NCBI GenBank assembly: GCA_021234155.1
Contig: JAJEKV010000057.1
Span: forward strand, 7,655,956-7,719,955
Source: Isoetes taiwanensis
Lineage: Eukaryota > Streptophyta > Lycopodiopsida > Isoetales > Isoetaceae
DNA length: 64,000 nucleotides
Direction: 5' to 3'
The translations under genes were made by a program, and so were the position numbers. Each line of letters begins with the position of its first letter. The stretch's first letter is position 1. The notes beneath the pieces are model-generated. The model was not told where the DNA came from and ran no database searches. It worked only from the letters and a program-made list of their open reading frames with translations. Of the stretch, positions 23,521 through 34,199 are shown piece after piece.

Positions 23521-24295
23521 GTAAAAACACCGTGGTCAATAGACCAGGCCACAACCTATGATCATAGCCTTCAGGTTGGTCGCAAGTATATCAGAGAATT
23601 ATTTCAAAAAATACTTTCCATTAAACGCATGGTAACTCTTAACAATATTACCAATATGATCCGTCAATGTGCATGCACCAATTCAAAGTACAAAACCCAT
23701 CTATTCAGAGTGATCTCAGCAATCTTGTATATTAACATAAAGGCAGCTCCAACTTCATTATGCATTGCCTTCTCGTGCAACCAGAAAATAGATCAACTAC
23801 AAGAGATTATGCAAGCTTCCATATGCAAGCTTCTCCTGCAAAAAAAATTCTTCAAGTTCAAGAAACTGGAAGCAAATAATTCAAGAAAAAAAAAAACAGA
23901 AAAAAATCCACATAATTTTTAAATAATCCTCACCCTATGTTGCCCTTCCACCATTTTTTTTAGACCCTTTCATTTTTATGCTCTGTATCTCCTTCTGTGC
24001 TCTCATCTCTTTAAAAAAATAAGATAAACCATTTGTTTTTTAAAGATCCTTTTGTCTTCCAAAGATGAACCAAAACCATGGCGATGAAGGCATTGGCTTT
24101 AAGAGGCTCGCTCTGTGCTTGCTATTCTGTGCTAAAGCTCTATGTAAACCTACCTAAACCCATTCTCAGCCAAACGCCATACCTACAGCTGGATTGAAAA
24201 AAACAGGGCAAAGAGGGGTCACGGCTCTGATGTAAAAGGCAGATAGGAATTTTAGGGGGCCAAATTAAGGACGGATAAATCAATGAAAGGACTCA
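23521..24295. other. non-coding stretch, nothing recognised
   Basis: The frame at 23506-23922 overlaps the duplication and shows no domain. A-rich runs occur at 23885 and 24010. Confidence 0.4.
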
Positions 24296-24302
24296 GAGGA
24301 TA

Positions 24303-24615
24303 TATCTGCGAAAAAGGATAAGGAGGAAAACTTTCGCCATAGCTAACATGCAAAGTCAAGAATGTTAAGATGAAAATACTATGAGAAAAGGATAAGGAGC
24401 CGGAAAAACTTTCGCCATAGCTAACATGCAAAGTCAAGAATGTTAAGATGAAAATATCGGGTAAAAGGATAAGGAGCCAGGAAAACTTTCGCCATAGCTA
24501 ACATGCAAAGCTGAAGAATGTTAAGATGAAAATACTGCAAAAAAGGATAAGGAGCCAGGAAAACTTTCGCCATAGCTATACATGCAAAGCTGAAGAATGT
24601 TAAGATGAAAAAGAA
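24303..24615. repeat. 77-bp tandem repeat, four copies
   Basis: The unit AAAAGGATAAGGAGCCAGG, AAAACTTTCGCCATAGCTAA, CATGCAAAG, GAATGTTAAGATGAAAATA occurs four times, starting near 24311, 24384, 24462 and 24540. The minus-strand frames here are translations of the repeat. Confidence 0.85.
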
Positions 24616-25174
24616 TGGAGGAGATAAAATGAATAGAAAAGAATGAAACAGGCACCGGATTTGACGAAGGTGGAAAAAGAATGAAGAAGAAAGGCCATGA
24701 AGAAGCTTGGAATCTGGCAGCTACAGATAGAACAGTTTATAAAGCTGCAAATCTGGCCACGAAGAAGCTTCAAACCATAGTTCCGGATCCATAGTGCCAT
24801 AGCAAGAACCACCATAGTCATACCACCATAGCCGTACCACAGCGCCATAGCTCGAACCATAGCGCCATAGCACCAGACATGCTCACAAATCGCCATAGCC
24901 AGAGAAAGAAGCAAGAGCGGGAATGATAATCTCACCGATTAATCTCATCCCTTCATTTTTTAGCCAATAAGAATCATAGGGCAAAGATCAAGATCTTTAC
25001 CGTTCATCTATGCCATCAGTCAATCTGAAACGTTAAGAGATAGAGCCAATAAGATCAGAGCACCAAGATCACCATCTGGAACATTCATCTTCGCCAAATC
25101 TCGACCGTTATTCTCTCCATTTGATATTTGATGGCGCATTTTTCTCACACATATATTATTTTTTTAATTTTAAT
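24616..25174. other. non-coding flank outside the large Helitron
   Basis: Repeated short phrases built on CCATAGC at 24775-24900, then unique-looking sequence. A 111-codon minus-strand frame (24600-24935) has no recognisable domain and overlaps the 77-bp repeat. Confidence 0.4.
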
Positions 25175-25203
25175 AGTAATGGTGCCCAGCGTTGCTGGGC
25201 ATA
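25175..25203 (-). other. Helitron 3' terminus of the large element
   Basis: Minus strand: TTATGCCCAGC, loop AAC, GCTGGGC, then ACCATTACTA. It matches the small Helitron end at 8295-8324 with few differences and has a perfect 7-bp stem. Confidence 0.8.
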
Positions 25204-25317
25204 AGTTGAAACCTGTGTGAAGGATAACCTATTCAGCTCAAACTCTTTGTCATAAATGTAACATAATGAAGCATAATGAATGTGACATTTTTATTATTGT
25301 GGAAAAATTCTTCTTTT

Positions 25318-25336
25318 CATAGTAATGGTGTCCAGT
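25318..25336 (-). other. second, decayed Helitron-like 3' end
   Basis: Minus strand CTGGACACCATTACTAT repeats the last bases of the true terminus 145 bp further inside, but without the full hairpin. It may be an older terminator bypassed by read-through, or the end of another copy. Confidence 0.45.
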
Positions 25337-25373
25337 GTAATAGAAACTAAGAGATCTGTAGAAATTAAGCGCC

Positions 25374-28300
25374 TATTTCATCTCGTAGAATCTCTTTGTA
25401 GACTACATTAGGTGTGAACCTCCTATTGTTTTTAGCCAAGATTCCTTGTCTTGAGGTATCTTGAATATATACCTTCACTCCGCGGTTGTGTGGTGCACCT
25501 TGAGAATGACACATAGAGCTGGCCATGTGTGAAAAACCGGGCGTTGGTAGGTAGATGCCAACGGAGGTCATGGACTGCCTTGCGACTTGTTGATTGTCAT
25601 CGGAGAATGCGCAGTCGTGACGGGAACCGGTCTTCGCTTTGAAGGGGAGGAGGTCATGCCCCGATGGCTCTAGGGTTATCCTTGGTATGAGGACCCGTGT
25701 TCCTTTGTAGGTGCCCGTGATTATCTCGCATCTATGATTCTTGCGCGCTTTTTGATGACGCCAAGGCGGTGCCATTGCAGAGACCGCCTCGGTTCATGTT
25801 TCGAGTAGGATGATGATGGCTCCGTCTTTGATGTGCGCCTTATGTGGTGGCATGCCTGGAAGGGGTTAGGTGGTTGATGAACTCGATTGGGAAGTCCCTT
25901 GTAGCATCTTCGCCTTCTACGCAATGATGGTGTCTACGCCATATATATATGGAGTTGTCCATTCAACCTTAAGAGGACCTTATCGTTGATCTTCGTGTCT
26001 TCATTCTTTGGTGCCGTGGATGGCTTTGTCATACAACACCGCACATTTGCCTCCGTTATTTCCTTGCCGAAGATGCCGCCAATCAAGTCGCCTTCCACCA
26101 CACATTCTTCGGGTATCTCAACAAGTCGCGGTCGAGCCCTCGCTCATTATGCATCCGTTCTCGCTAATGTGACGTGAGCAGCCAATTTGAGAAGATTTGT
26201 TCGCCTTTTCCCACCCGCATATTTTGTGTCGACTTGTGGGTCCCGGGTTAGTCCACAGTGGGTTCCGCTTTTGACACACTTCGAGATGACTTTCGCGCCC
26301 TTTGTTGCACGTTTGACCACGTGCAACCGCTGCCGAAGTCGCCACGGTGAGCATTATCATTCCTCCAAACGGCCTGTCATCCCGGGCGGATCTCGCGTAA
26401 AAAGCGCCGACGGCGGTGAGTGCATGCGCAGCGTCATTCCCATTTCGGCCCCATACCATGATGCTTGCCTTTCTAAGTACCTCTCGCTTGTTGGCTTGTT
26501 GCACGCAGCGGAGGTTGCCTCTTGTGTCGTTGAGTGGTAACTTGAACGCCGAATGGACTGTTTTGTGCTCCCTTCAAGAGGAGGGCCGGCAATGCCCCTG
26601 TCCAAGCCATCGATACAACACCAACACCATATCCTCTTAGTATACCGACGTCGTTGAAGAAGGAAAGTCTTGCCCGCGGCCTCCCGGGCCGGCCCACATT
26701 GATACATGGGGCTTGATGTTGGCTGATTGCCTCAAGGATAATGTCGGCTATGTGCTTTTGCTCCCTCGTTGAGCTTGCCGTAGTTTTCCCCGTCCCTCTT
26801 TCAATTCCTTTTTCAGATCGAAGTTCTCGTTCATTTGGGAAGTTGCCTAGAATGTCTAGTCGTGGTTCTCGGTAGTCCAAGCCGACGACATGCGGCCGCC
26901 ATCCGAAAATTTCGCCAATGTCTTTTAGTGCATTGTTGTAAGCTTGCTCTTGTGGCATCCGTTGTCGGTAATCTTTCGTCGCTATCCTTGAAGAGCTCCC
27001 ATAGCCGCATTGGATCTTGTGGGTCATTGTACATGCAAATGAATGCGAATGTTTGGCGAAGCTGCTTTGGCATCCGAAAGTTGCTCGCGATCTTCGAAAG
27101 TGTCTTCTCCCCACTGCATCGCCTTCCAAGAAGGCCGAGCTCTTTGGCGCCTTCTTTGTAAGTTGAACATAGTTTTCCATTGATTGGTCGCGCATGTCTT
27201 CGGGCTGGTCGCACCCTTGATATGTAGCAAATGTAAGACTAAGGTAATAGCGGTCACCATCCTTAGGGGCTCACATTGTACATCCGTGTGATGAGCTTGA
27301 ACTTTCCCTTCCTCTTTTTCCGTGACGCCCGGGCGCGTAAATGTGTAGTGCCGGGGATTTCGGGTAAGTGTATTCACGCGGTACTGGTCGTTTTGTTGAG
27401 CTCAAACCATGCGGGCAAGATTGTTTGCTTTTGCATCCGCCGCTTTCGATGGCTTGTCTTTCTTGGCCTTCTTGATAATACACCTTTGGTTGTTTGGCGA
27501 TGAACAGTAGTCTCAGGTAATCTTGGTGGGAATTGCCATGCATCCCGCACTCCATATAACCTCCACATGGCTTCACCGCAGAGACATATCTCAGATCAAG
27601 GTATTGCTCCACCTCGTCCCAATTGAATGTGGATGTTGATTCCCCGCTTGGTTCTCTACGTGACCTTGATGGATGCTCGATCATGCCCTTTGTGGATATA
27701 CTTGTAGATATACTTTATGCTCCCAACGCCAAACACCGCTTCTACATTGATATGTGCTTCAGATTTTTCAAGCGACCATCGATTATGGGGAACTATCCAT
27801 CTGTTGTCAATAGGCGTGTTGCCCCTCATGAAGTGGCTCAGATCCCGCCTTCTCGTAGACGGGTAGCCATTTGCACTTACTTTGGTATTGTCATTAAATG
27901 TCTTTGGATATCCCTTTGTGCATTCCTTTTATTGGGGGTGCCTTCCTTGGCTTGCATGCAAGGTGCTTTTGGGTTGAGGGCCGCGACGACGCCGCGGACC
28001 ATATGCTTGATGACGATCTCGCAGGTTGGGGTTTTCGGGCCGGTACCTCAAAGACTCGTGATCTTTGTCAATGGCGCCGCTATCCCGGATCTTGTCTTGT
28101 TGCTCGAGAATCATGAGAAGGTGGCAAAGGCGGCAAGCCTCGCTTTTGGAACTCTATAGTGTAAGTGTGCCTTCACCTTGCCCAAGATATCATTTTCAAG
28201 AGATCATGAAAGAACTCTTTGAGCTTTGTGTGGAATACGCATACAACCAAATCTGGCCTATCATGCGCTACCGTTGTCCAGAAGTGTGTTGTGTCTAATC

Positions 28301-29839
28301 TCTATCCAATTTGGGTTGGATGTAAATGTTACAAAGAGGTCGGCTTTGCCAAATCTCTGGATCAAGGCCATTGAATCCTCGATAGTTTTGTTCCATTGCC
28401 CCGGGCTGCCAAAGGTGTGAGGAGGGCGGGATGACCAACTTTTGCCGGATCTTAAGCCTCTTTGCTGCGCCGTGGTCTATGTAGTCAATAAGGCCTTGGT
28501 ACAACCTCGACCCCAACTTCCTTTGGTTTTGCTTGATCCGGTTTAGTTCATTTGCCTCCCTCTCGAGTAGACATCAACAATGAATTGTTGTGTTAGCTTG
28601 CCCGCACAAAAGGTGGGTTGCAATCTAATCTCCCCGATTGCCCGGTAATTGTAGAATTGAAGCATGCTCACATTTTCATGTTTCCTTGAAGACGTTGATG
28701 TGGAAGATGTTTTACGCTTTCTTGATTCCTATCCTCCACCTTGGTCACCAAAGGGGAAGAGAATGGGATAAACCAAGGGATCAAGGTTTGGGTTTGTGAT
28801 TGGTATTTTCTTCAGGCCGCCACCCTTTTGGTGTATGCAGATGTCCCTATCGAATGGTGGCTCTCCCGCCCTGCATTGACAAATATAATCTGCGACTTCG
28901 CTTTTGAGCATGCCGGGTTATACCTCCTAAGGTCCGTGTTTCGAAAGCGTTGTTAAAGTACATCTTGATGTCCCTCACCCCTTTCACGGATGTTGTGCAT
29001 GCTTTCTACATCATGCATCATCATGAGGGTCAGCTCTTTGATAGGGGGCTGATATTATGTGAGTTTCTAAGATCTAGTTCTTTTCGAAGTTGGTCGTCAC
29101 AATTTTCATTCTCGTGGATTTTGAGCTCGCGGTTTCATGTGCAAAATCGGCATCTAGAATATAGAGCCGGGAATATGTTGGTGCTTGTGAACCATCTAAG
29201 ATAAGCCGGACCTACTCTATGGTAGGTTTGTCCTGGATCTTGAAACAAGATGGTCCGCGGGCCTTGAAACCGCCGATGTTGGCGCCAAAGGATGCAAAGG
29301 CAAGAGCACTATTGTAGGCCCCGATGTGTTGGTGGAAGTTACGCTTTTTGGGTGTTGATGGTCAATAGGCTCAATAAGATGGGGATTGGTTGTAGGGGTT
29401 CTAAGTTGATTTGTCCATCATGGCGTTAGTTTGTACCATCGCCCTTGAATGCAAGTGCCCCACGGTGTATGCACTCCCTATTCAATGAACCGCAATGGTG
29501 TCGTTTCTACTTTGTCCGACTTCAAGTGTCCTTGCTATTCTCAGATGTGGGTGGTTGAGCTCGCCATCGACGTTGATATTGTGCAAGTTCATCCAACCGT
29601 TGTTGGTGCTCTTCTTCTGTTTCTATGGCAGCTTGTTGGGCTCTCCATTGGCGTTGATATTGGGTGCGATTTTGGGTGCACTCGGCCAATCGTTGTCGAT
29701 GCTGATGTTCTGATTCTATAGCCTGTTGTAACTTTCTTCTTTTTGTAATTTCTCTTTGTTTCTCCAATCGAACTTCACGCTTCAAAGGCGCCTCTCGGCC
29801 AGACGCTTTTTTCCTCGTCCCTCTCGCAAGCAAATGCAA
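25374..29839 (-). pseudogene. Helitron RepHel (Rep endonuclease plus Pif1-type helicase), decayed
   Basis: Minus-strand pieces in order. N-terminal Arg/Gln-rich repeats (29839-29522, QRRWRAQ). RGALAFKGDG (about 29450). GEPPFDRDICIHQKGGGLKK ... LDPLVYPILFPFGD (28911-28740). QGLIDYIDHGAAKRLKIRQK and YRGFNGLD (28510-28340). Rep region EFQKRGLP and ILEQQDKIRDSGAIDK (about 28150-28050), then NVE ... IKYIYKYIHKGHDRAS (27745-27665), the Rep tyrosine motif. LDLRYVSAV (27600). Helicase pieces: LLHIKGATS (27230), MPKQLRQTFAFICMYNDPQD (27080), EQKHIADIILEAISQ (26760), AGKTFLL (Walker A, degraded), PHNRGVKVYIQDTSRQGILA (25490). The usual His-x-His of Rep reads PLP, and Walker A lacks its GGTGKT core, so the protein is dead. 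Rolling-circle transposition is the family role. Confidence 0.88.
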
Positions 29840-29929
29840 AGCCTTCTTTCTCGTTCCTCCGTCATTGCAAATTAGATGTCAAAATGATGTCGAAGTTTCA
29901 TGAGCATTTGTTCCTTCACAATTGTTTTT

Positions 29930-30070
29930 ATAGAATGGAAAAAGGCAAAAGGTGTTGTTTCCCTTTTTGCCTTTTTTAAGGGAAAAAGGCAAAAGGTGTT
30001 GTTCCCCTTTTTGCCTTTTTAAAGGGAAAAAGGCAAAAAGGTGTTGTTCCCTTTTTGCCTTTCTTAAACA
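29930..30070. repeat. palindromic tandem repeat inside the large Helitron, three copies
   Basis: GGAAAAAGGCAAAAGGTGTT followed by the complementary CCTTTTTGCCTTTTT, repeated at about 29935, 29982 and 30024. Each copy can fold on itself, and it lies just upstream of RepHel in sense orientation. Confidence 0.8.
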
Positions 30071-31513
30071 TAGCTAAAAGGATTGTTTTTTTTTTGAACC
30101 TAGCTATTGGGAAAAGGGCAAAATGGTTTTTTCGGCCTTTTGTAAAGGTACATACCGCCTTTTACGTGCCATTTGGAGGTGCAAAGTCGTAAAGAGATTA
30201 GTTGTGTGTTCCTTAAAGAATCGTCATATAAACCCTCAGTGTGAGGACCATCTACACCTGACTTAAAAAAGGTAAAAGACAAAAGAGGTTCGCCTTTTTA
30301 AAGGTTGCTTCCTTTGCCTTGTTGATGTAAAGCATTTAAATTGGTTTAAGGGGTTGTTCCGAGGATTTTCACGTTTGAGGGATAGAGTCATTGTTTGTCA
30401 TAATGTTTTTTCTTCTTGTCACTTGTCATAATGTTTCTCTTGATAGTGCTGCTTCGTTTAATATCAGAAATGTATTGATGAGAGAGCATTAAACTATACA
30501 GCAATAAGAAGTTCACATGACAATGTAATCAAGATAGAATAATATTATGACAAACCAAGTATTTCCATGTGGTAAAAGGAAGCGAGGTGATGCCAAACAT
30601 CAGGTGCCTTTACCTAATGTTCCAATAACAATTTATCAGCCTATAACTAATCTATTGCTAAAAAAGTGCTTTGAACTGGTAAAGTATCATACCACATTTG
30701 TAGGTTGAACCCCCGATGCAACGTCCAAGATGGCAACACCACCTATACATCAACCTGAGACAGCACAATAAGGAATGAAACTTTTGTACAAACCAAACCA
30801 AACCTCTGTAATTACCTCGGATAAAATTCTGAGGTAATCTTCAGACTTCTTATCATAACCATGCAAGATGTACTTGTAATCGCAGGTGTTCACTGTAAAC
30901 TGGCAGGACAAAGCTCTTAAAAATTTACTGAAAACCCGTGGCACAATTAAAACTAAGATCATAATTACTTTTTGTACTCACGGTGTAAACAACACAATAA
31001 GGATGAAAACTTTTGTACAACTGAAAGATTAAAGCGTTAGTTATAACTTCTCTACCATGGACACTTGGGTTGACACTTGCAGTCATTGCAGCATGTAATT
31101 CTCAATGTATATTCAGTATCCAAACAATAGCAATGGTTTATTCTTATATTCTGCTAGCAATATTGTTTCAGAGGCAGAAGCTGCTTTGAAGAGCGTGCTG
31201 ATAAGGGCTTTAACCAATCAAACTGCAAAGATGGGGACACCGCACATTCGATAATAAAACTCTGCTTATGCATGCGTGGAAGCCCACAGATATAGCTCTG
31301 GCTGTATAAGAGATCTATAGTTATAGCTCTGTCTTGAGCTTCTTACACTTATTTTCTAAGTCCAGAAGTAATATCTATGTTTCTGCTCACCCTCTTAGTT
31401 AATTGATTGCAATGGAATATATTGCTGTTATTATAGCTCTTAATTTAACGCACAACACAACAAATTGAAACCAAAGGTCCTTCGGCTACATTATTCATGT
31501 GCACGTCACTAAC
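30071..31513 (-). other. Helitron interior, unassigned; possible further captured exons
   Basis: One minus-strand stretch (about 30940-30817) runs from TTTTCAG to GAG|GTAATT and reads KFLRALSCQFTVNTCDYKYI then LHGYDKKSEDYLRILSE without a stop. It looks like an exon with splice sites, but I do not recognise the protein. A short phrase (CACAATAAGGA-TGAAACTTTTGTACAA) is duplicated at about 30765 and 30991. Confidence 0.35.
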
Positions 31514-31592
31514 CTGGCCGGTGTCAAAAAGATTGCAGACATATATCCCAAAATCACGTTGAACCAATGTCCTTATCTGCTCCATGCATCAC
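31514..31592 (-). pseudogene. captured exon of an RRP6-like 3'-5' exoribonuclease
   Basis: Minus strand between AAACAG (acceptor) and GTTAGT (donor). It reads VMHGADKDI in one frame and QRDFGIYVCNLFDTGQ in another. This is the exonuclease motif of exosome component RRP6 (EXOSC10-like): HGAD-D-WLQ-DFG-YV-N-FDT-QA, including a catalytic Asp of the DEDD set. A small deletion removes about the VWL part and shifts the frame, so it is a dead fragment. RRP6 trims RNAs with the nuclear exosome. Only this exon was identified; no neighbouring RRP6 exon was found nearby. Confidence 0.65.
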
Positions 31593-31646
31593 CTGTTTAA
31601 ATAAAATCAGGCAATGCTACAAAAAAATGTCACAAAATTCAGAAAA

Positions 31647-32808
31647 CAATATTGGCCTGGTCTAACGATAAACACAAAATCGTAATATGCTCACCGTGGT
31701 GTCCAGTTTGATCAACGATTCTTAAAGAAAAAATCATAAAATGAAAACTGCAGCCCAATGGACAGCCATAAATAAGAAAGGCATTGCCTTAGTTGGGGTG
31801 TTCATCTTTCATCTTGAGCTCACCGGAATGGAGTTCCTGCAATGCAAATAGAGAATAATGAGTACAGCTTACCTACCAAAGAATCTACTCCTCTAAATTT
31901 CAAATCATCTTCCAGATTAAGAAATGCATTTGTCGCTATACCTGTTTTGCCGGATATGCTAGGGATATGCACAATGGTTCTGCTTTTTTATATTACAGGG
32001 CCGCAAGACATACATCAAGACGGCATGCATGAGCCACAGAACCCTGCATGCCACAGAACGCCCTGTTTCCAGGGCACCCGAAAAGCTATATGATGAAGCA
32101 ACACGTGCAAAATATATGTTACCTGTTGAACACAGTAGAGATGGTATGAAAGTTGTTCTCATCTTCCAAGTAAAACATAAGTTCTGCTGCACGTTTTGCA
32201 GAAGGGAATTTCACTACAGGGGCTTGTAACAATATTGGCCTGGTCTAACGATAAACACAAAATCGTAATATGCTCACCGTGTGTCCAGTTTGATCAACGA
32301 TTCTTAAAGAAAAATCATAAAATGAAAACTGCAGCCCAATGGACAGCCATAAATAAGAAAGGCATTGCCTTAGTTGGGGTGTTCATCTTTCATCTTGAGC
32401 TCACCGGAATGGAGTTCCTGCAATGCAAATAGAGAATAATGAGTACAGCTTACCTACCAAAGAATCTACTCCTCTAAATTTCAAATCATCTTCCAGATTA
32501 AGAAATGCATTTGTCGCTATACCTGTTTTGCCGGATATGCTAGGGATATGCACAATGGTTCTGCTTTTTTATATTACAGGGCCGCAAGACATACATCAAG
32601 ACGGCATGCATGAGCCACAGAACCCTGCATGCCACAGAACGCCCTGTTTCCAGGGCACCCGAAAAGCTATATGATGAAGCAACACGTGCAAAATATATGT
32701 TACCTGTTGAACACAGTAGAGATGGTATGAAAGTTGTTCTCATCTTCCAAGTAAAACATAAGTTCTGCTGCACGTTTTGCAGAAGGGAATTTCACTACAG
32801 GGGCTTGT
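31647..32808 (-). repeat. 581-bp tandem duplication containing the end of an HMGR exon
   Basis: The block at 31647-32227 is repeated at 32230-32808, almost identical: only a 1-base change in GTGGTGTCC/GTGTGTCC and one A-run difference were seen. Each copy carries, on minus, the coding stretch [20 protein letters not shown] to VFNR ending at CAG|GTAACA, plus intron sequence. The unit edge falls at TACAAGCCCCTG, which is also the junction of the deletion in the HMGR exon. Confidence 0.92.
32123..32226 (-). pseudogene. HMGR: second copy of the HMGR exon-1 tail
   Basis: Duplicate, within the 581-bp repeat, of [19 protein letters not shown] through VFNR and the GT donor. It is separated from the rest of the exon and preceded by unrelated sequence, so it is not translatable as HMGR. 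Confidence 0.85.
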
Positions 32809-33618
32809 AGCACCTCCGGATTGAGATATGGCCTTGCAACCACGATTTGTACTGGCCACAAGGCAACCTTCTGTGGTGGCCATTGGAATCATAAACTCTA
32901 TGCCATCAAGCTTTAATGGTCCAGCAATACCAACAGGAATTTGCACATGCCCAATAACCATTTCACAGCATTGCCCCAGCACAGATGCATAATCAAATCC
33001 TGATATCGGAAGTGCTTTCAGTGACCTGCCAGTCAACAACTCAACAGCCCTCTTCCTCACACTGGCTGCTCTTACACAATCACCCAGTTCATGCTCTAAG
33101 GAATATGAAGGAATTTGATTTGTACTTAACTGCACAGGCTAGATCTTCGTCACTATTTTCGCCCAATTTTTTCCCTTTGAGATGTTTGCCTCCATTTTGG
33201 GCTGGTCCTTTCTAGGTTGGCTATTTGTATCATCCGCATAATTCAATAAACCATATGTGCTGGGAAACTTAAGCAGATATATGGACGATGCAATCTGGGC
33301 AATAATCATCCTCATAGTCTGGAGATAAGGCTGCACGTAATCTATGCCAAAAAAACCCAGGAGATAAATAAACGATGCAATCTGGGCAATAATGAATAGC
33401 ATCTCTCCCAGATTTACAATATGAAGCGGGGTAGAGTTGCGAATCTTCTCCCTCCATCTTTTCATCAAGTAATAAGAAGCCCAAGAAAATAGAAGAATGA
33501 AGAACTTATTTGTAACCCCCACGGGCAAAGGAAGAGCATCAGATGCAAGGGCTTTTTTGCTACCATTGCCATGCAGACTGACATGGCTTTTCTGGGTTTC
33601 CAATTTAAGAGGGGCCAT
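32704..33618 (-). pseudogene. HMGR: captured HMG-CoA reductase first exon (broken)
   Basis: HMG-CoA reductase makes mevalonate in the ER membrane and controls the cytosolic isoprenoid pathway. The minus strand from Met 33618 shows [10 protein letters not shown]1 ([15 protein letters not shown]), KIRNSTPLH and TM2 ([21 protein letters not shown]). Then come the linker, [38 protein letters not shown] with the catalytic Glu, [26 protein letters not shown] and SGGAT, then [15 protein letters not shown] to VFNR at a GT donor (32703). Defects: an in-frame TAG at 33139-33141 in the linker, a deletion near 32805 that removes the usual segment between GGAT and APVV and shifts the frame, and a 21-bp internal duplication that repeats part of TM2 (33270-33330). 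Later exons, with the catalytic Asp and His, are absent. It is transcriptionally collinear with the Helitron. Confidence 0.92.
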
Positions 33619-33894
33619 GGCTGAAGAAAAGGAAATGCAGGTAGGAAGGCAGGAAAAGGAATTTGAAGGAGAAAAACGAAGCGCCGGAATAGAAAGGAAG
33701 GGGGGTCAGGACGAATCCGACAAAGGATGCCAAGAACAATCCCCCCTCCTAAATGCTCCAGCCAGATCGTCGTCTTCGTCTTTGTTATCTGCTCTTCGTC
33801 CTCCGGCGACTTGGGCACCGTGGCTGCCGTGGCCGCCATAGCCACAAAAAACTAACAGAACCCTAATACGTCCAACCCTTTTTCTTTTTTTTTT

Positions 33895-34150
33895 GCTTTT
33901 TTTAAACTAACTAAAAAGGCTTTTAACGTGACATCATCTACACCGTTGGATAGATTAATCCGGACCGCCCAATTTAGGGTGCTTTTTTTAAACTAACTAA
34001 AAGGCTTTAACGGATAATTACTCCATACCTTAATCCGACCGCCCTAATTTAGTGTGCTTTTTTTAAACTAACTAAAAGGCTTTAACGTGACATCATCTGC
34101 CCGTTGGGATAGATTAATCCCGACCGCCCAATTTAGGGCCGCTCAATTAC
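33895..34150 (-). repeat. Helitron 5' subterminal repeats, about 80 bp x 3
   Basis: TTTAAACTAACTAAAAGGCT, TTTAACG, TTAATCC-GACCGCCC, AATTTAG repeated from about 33901, 33986 and 34066. The GACCGCCCAATTTAGGGC block is also present, diverged, in the small Helitron near 6608 (GCCCTAAATCGGACGGTC on the opposite strand reading). Confidence 0.8.
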
Positions 34151-34157
34151 TTACTAA

Positions 34158-34175
34158 AAACATTATAATATAAGA
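34158..34175 (-). other. Helitron 5' terminus of the large element
   Basis: Minus strand TCTTATATTATAATGTTT. The first 17 bases are identical to the small Helitron 5' end at 6566-6582. Confidence 0.85.
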
Positions 34176-34199
34176 CGAGATTATTTCTGCATCATTTCC

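Larger units (their letters stand above)
25175..34175 (-). mobile_element. large gene-capturing Helitron, about 9.0 kb
   Basis: On the minus strand it begins TCTTATATTATAATGTT (34175 downward), the same 17 bases that begin the small Helitron at 6566, and shares the following GCCCTAAAT-GG-CGGTCG block with it. It ends with the hairpin GCCCAGC / GCTGGGC and ACCATTACTA at 25203-25175. Between the ends, in sense order: subterminal repeats, HMG-CoA reductase exon, 581-bp duplication, RRP6-like exon, palindromic repeats, then Rep and helicase. The size and content match a former autonomous plant Helitron. The terminal base after CTA is T rather than a purine, and the base before the 5' TC is G rather than A, so the edges are slightly mutated or were read one family variant away. 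Confidence 0.75.

Noticed and set aside
25986-28420. Plus-strand frames up to 178 codons
   Set aside because: Antisense shadows of RepHel, whose motifs read on the minus strand.
31842-32810. Pairs of identical small frames (83, 77 and 66 codons)
   Set aside because: They are identical because of the 581-bp duplication; they cover intron and antisense HMGR sequence.
33465-33845. 126-codon minus-strand frame starting upstream of HMGR
   Set aside because: Its 5' part is probably HMGR leader sequence and its 3' part is an out-of-frame shadow of the HMGR exon beginning at 33618.
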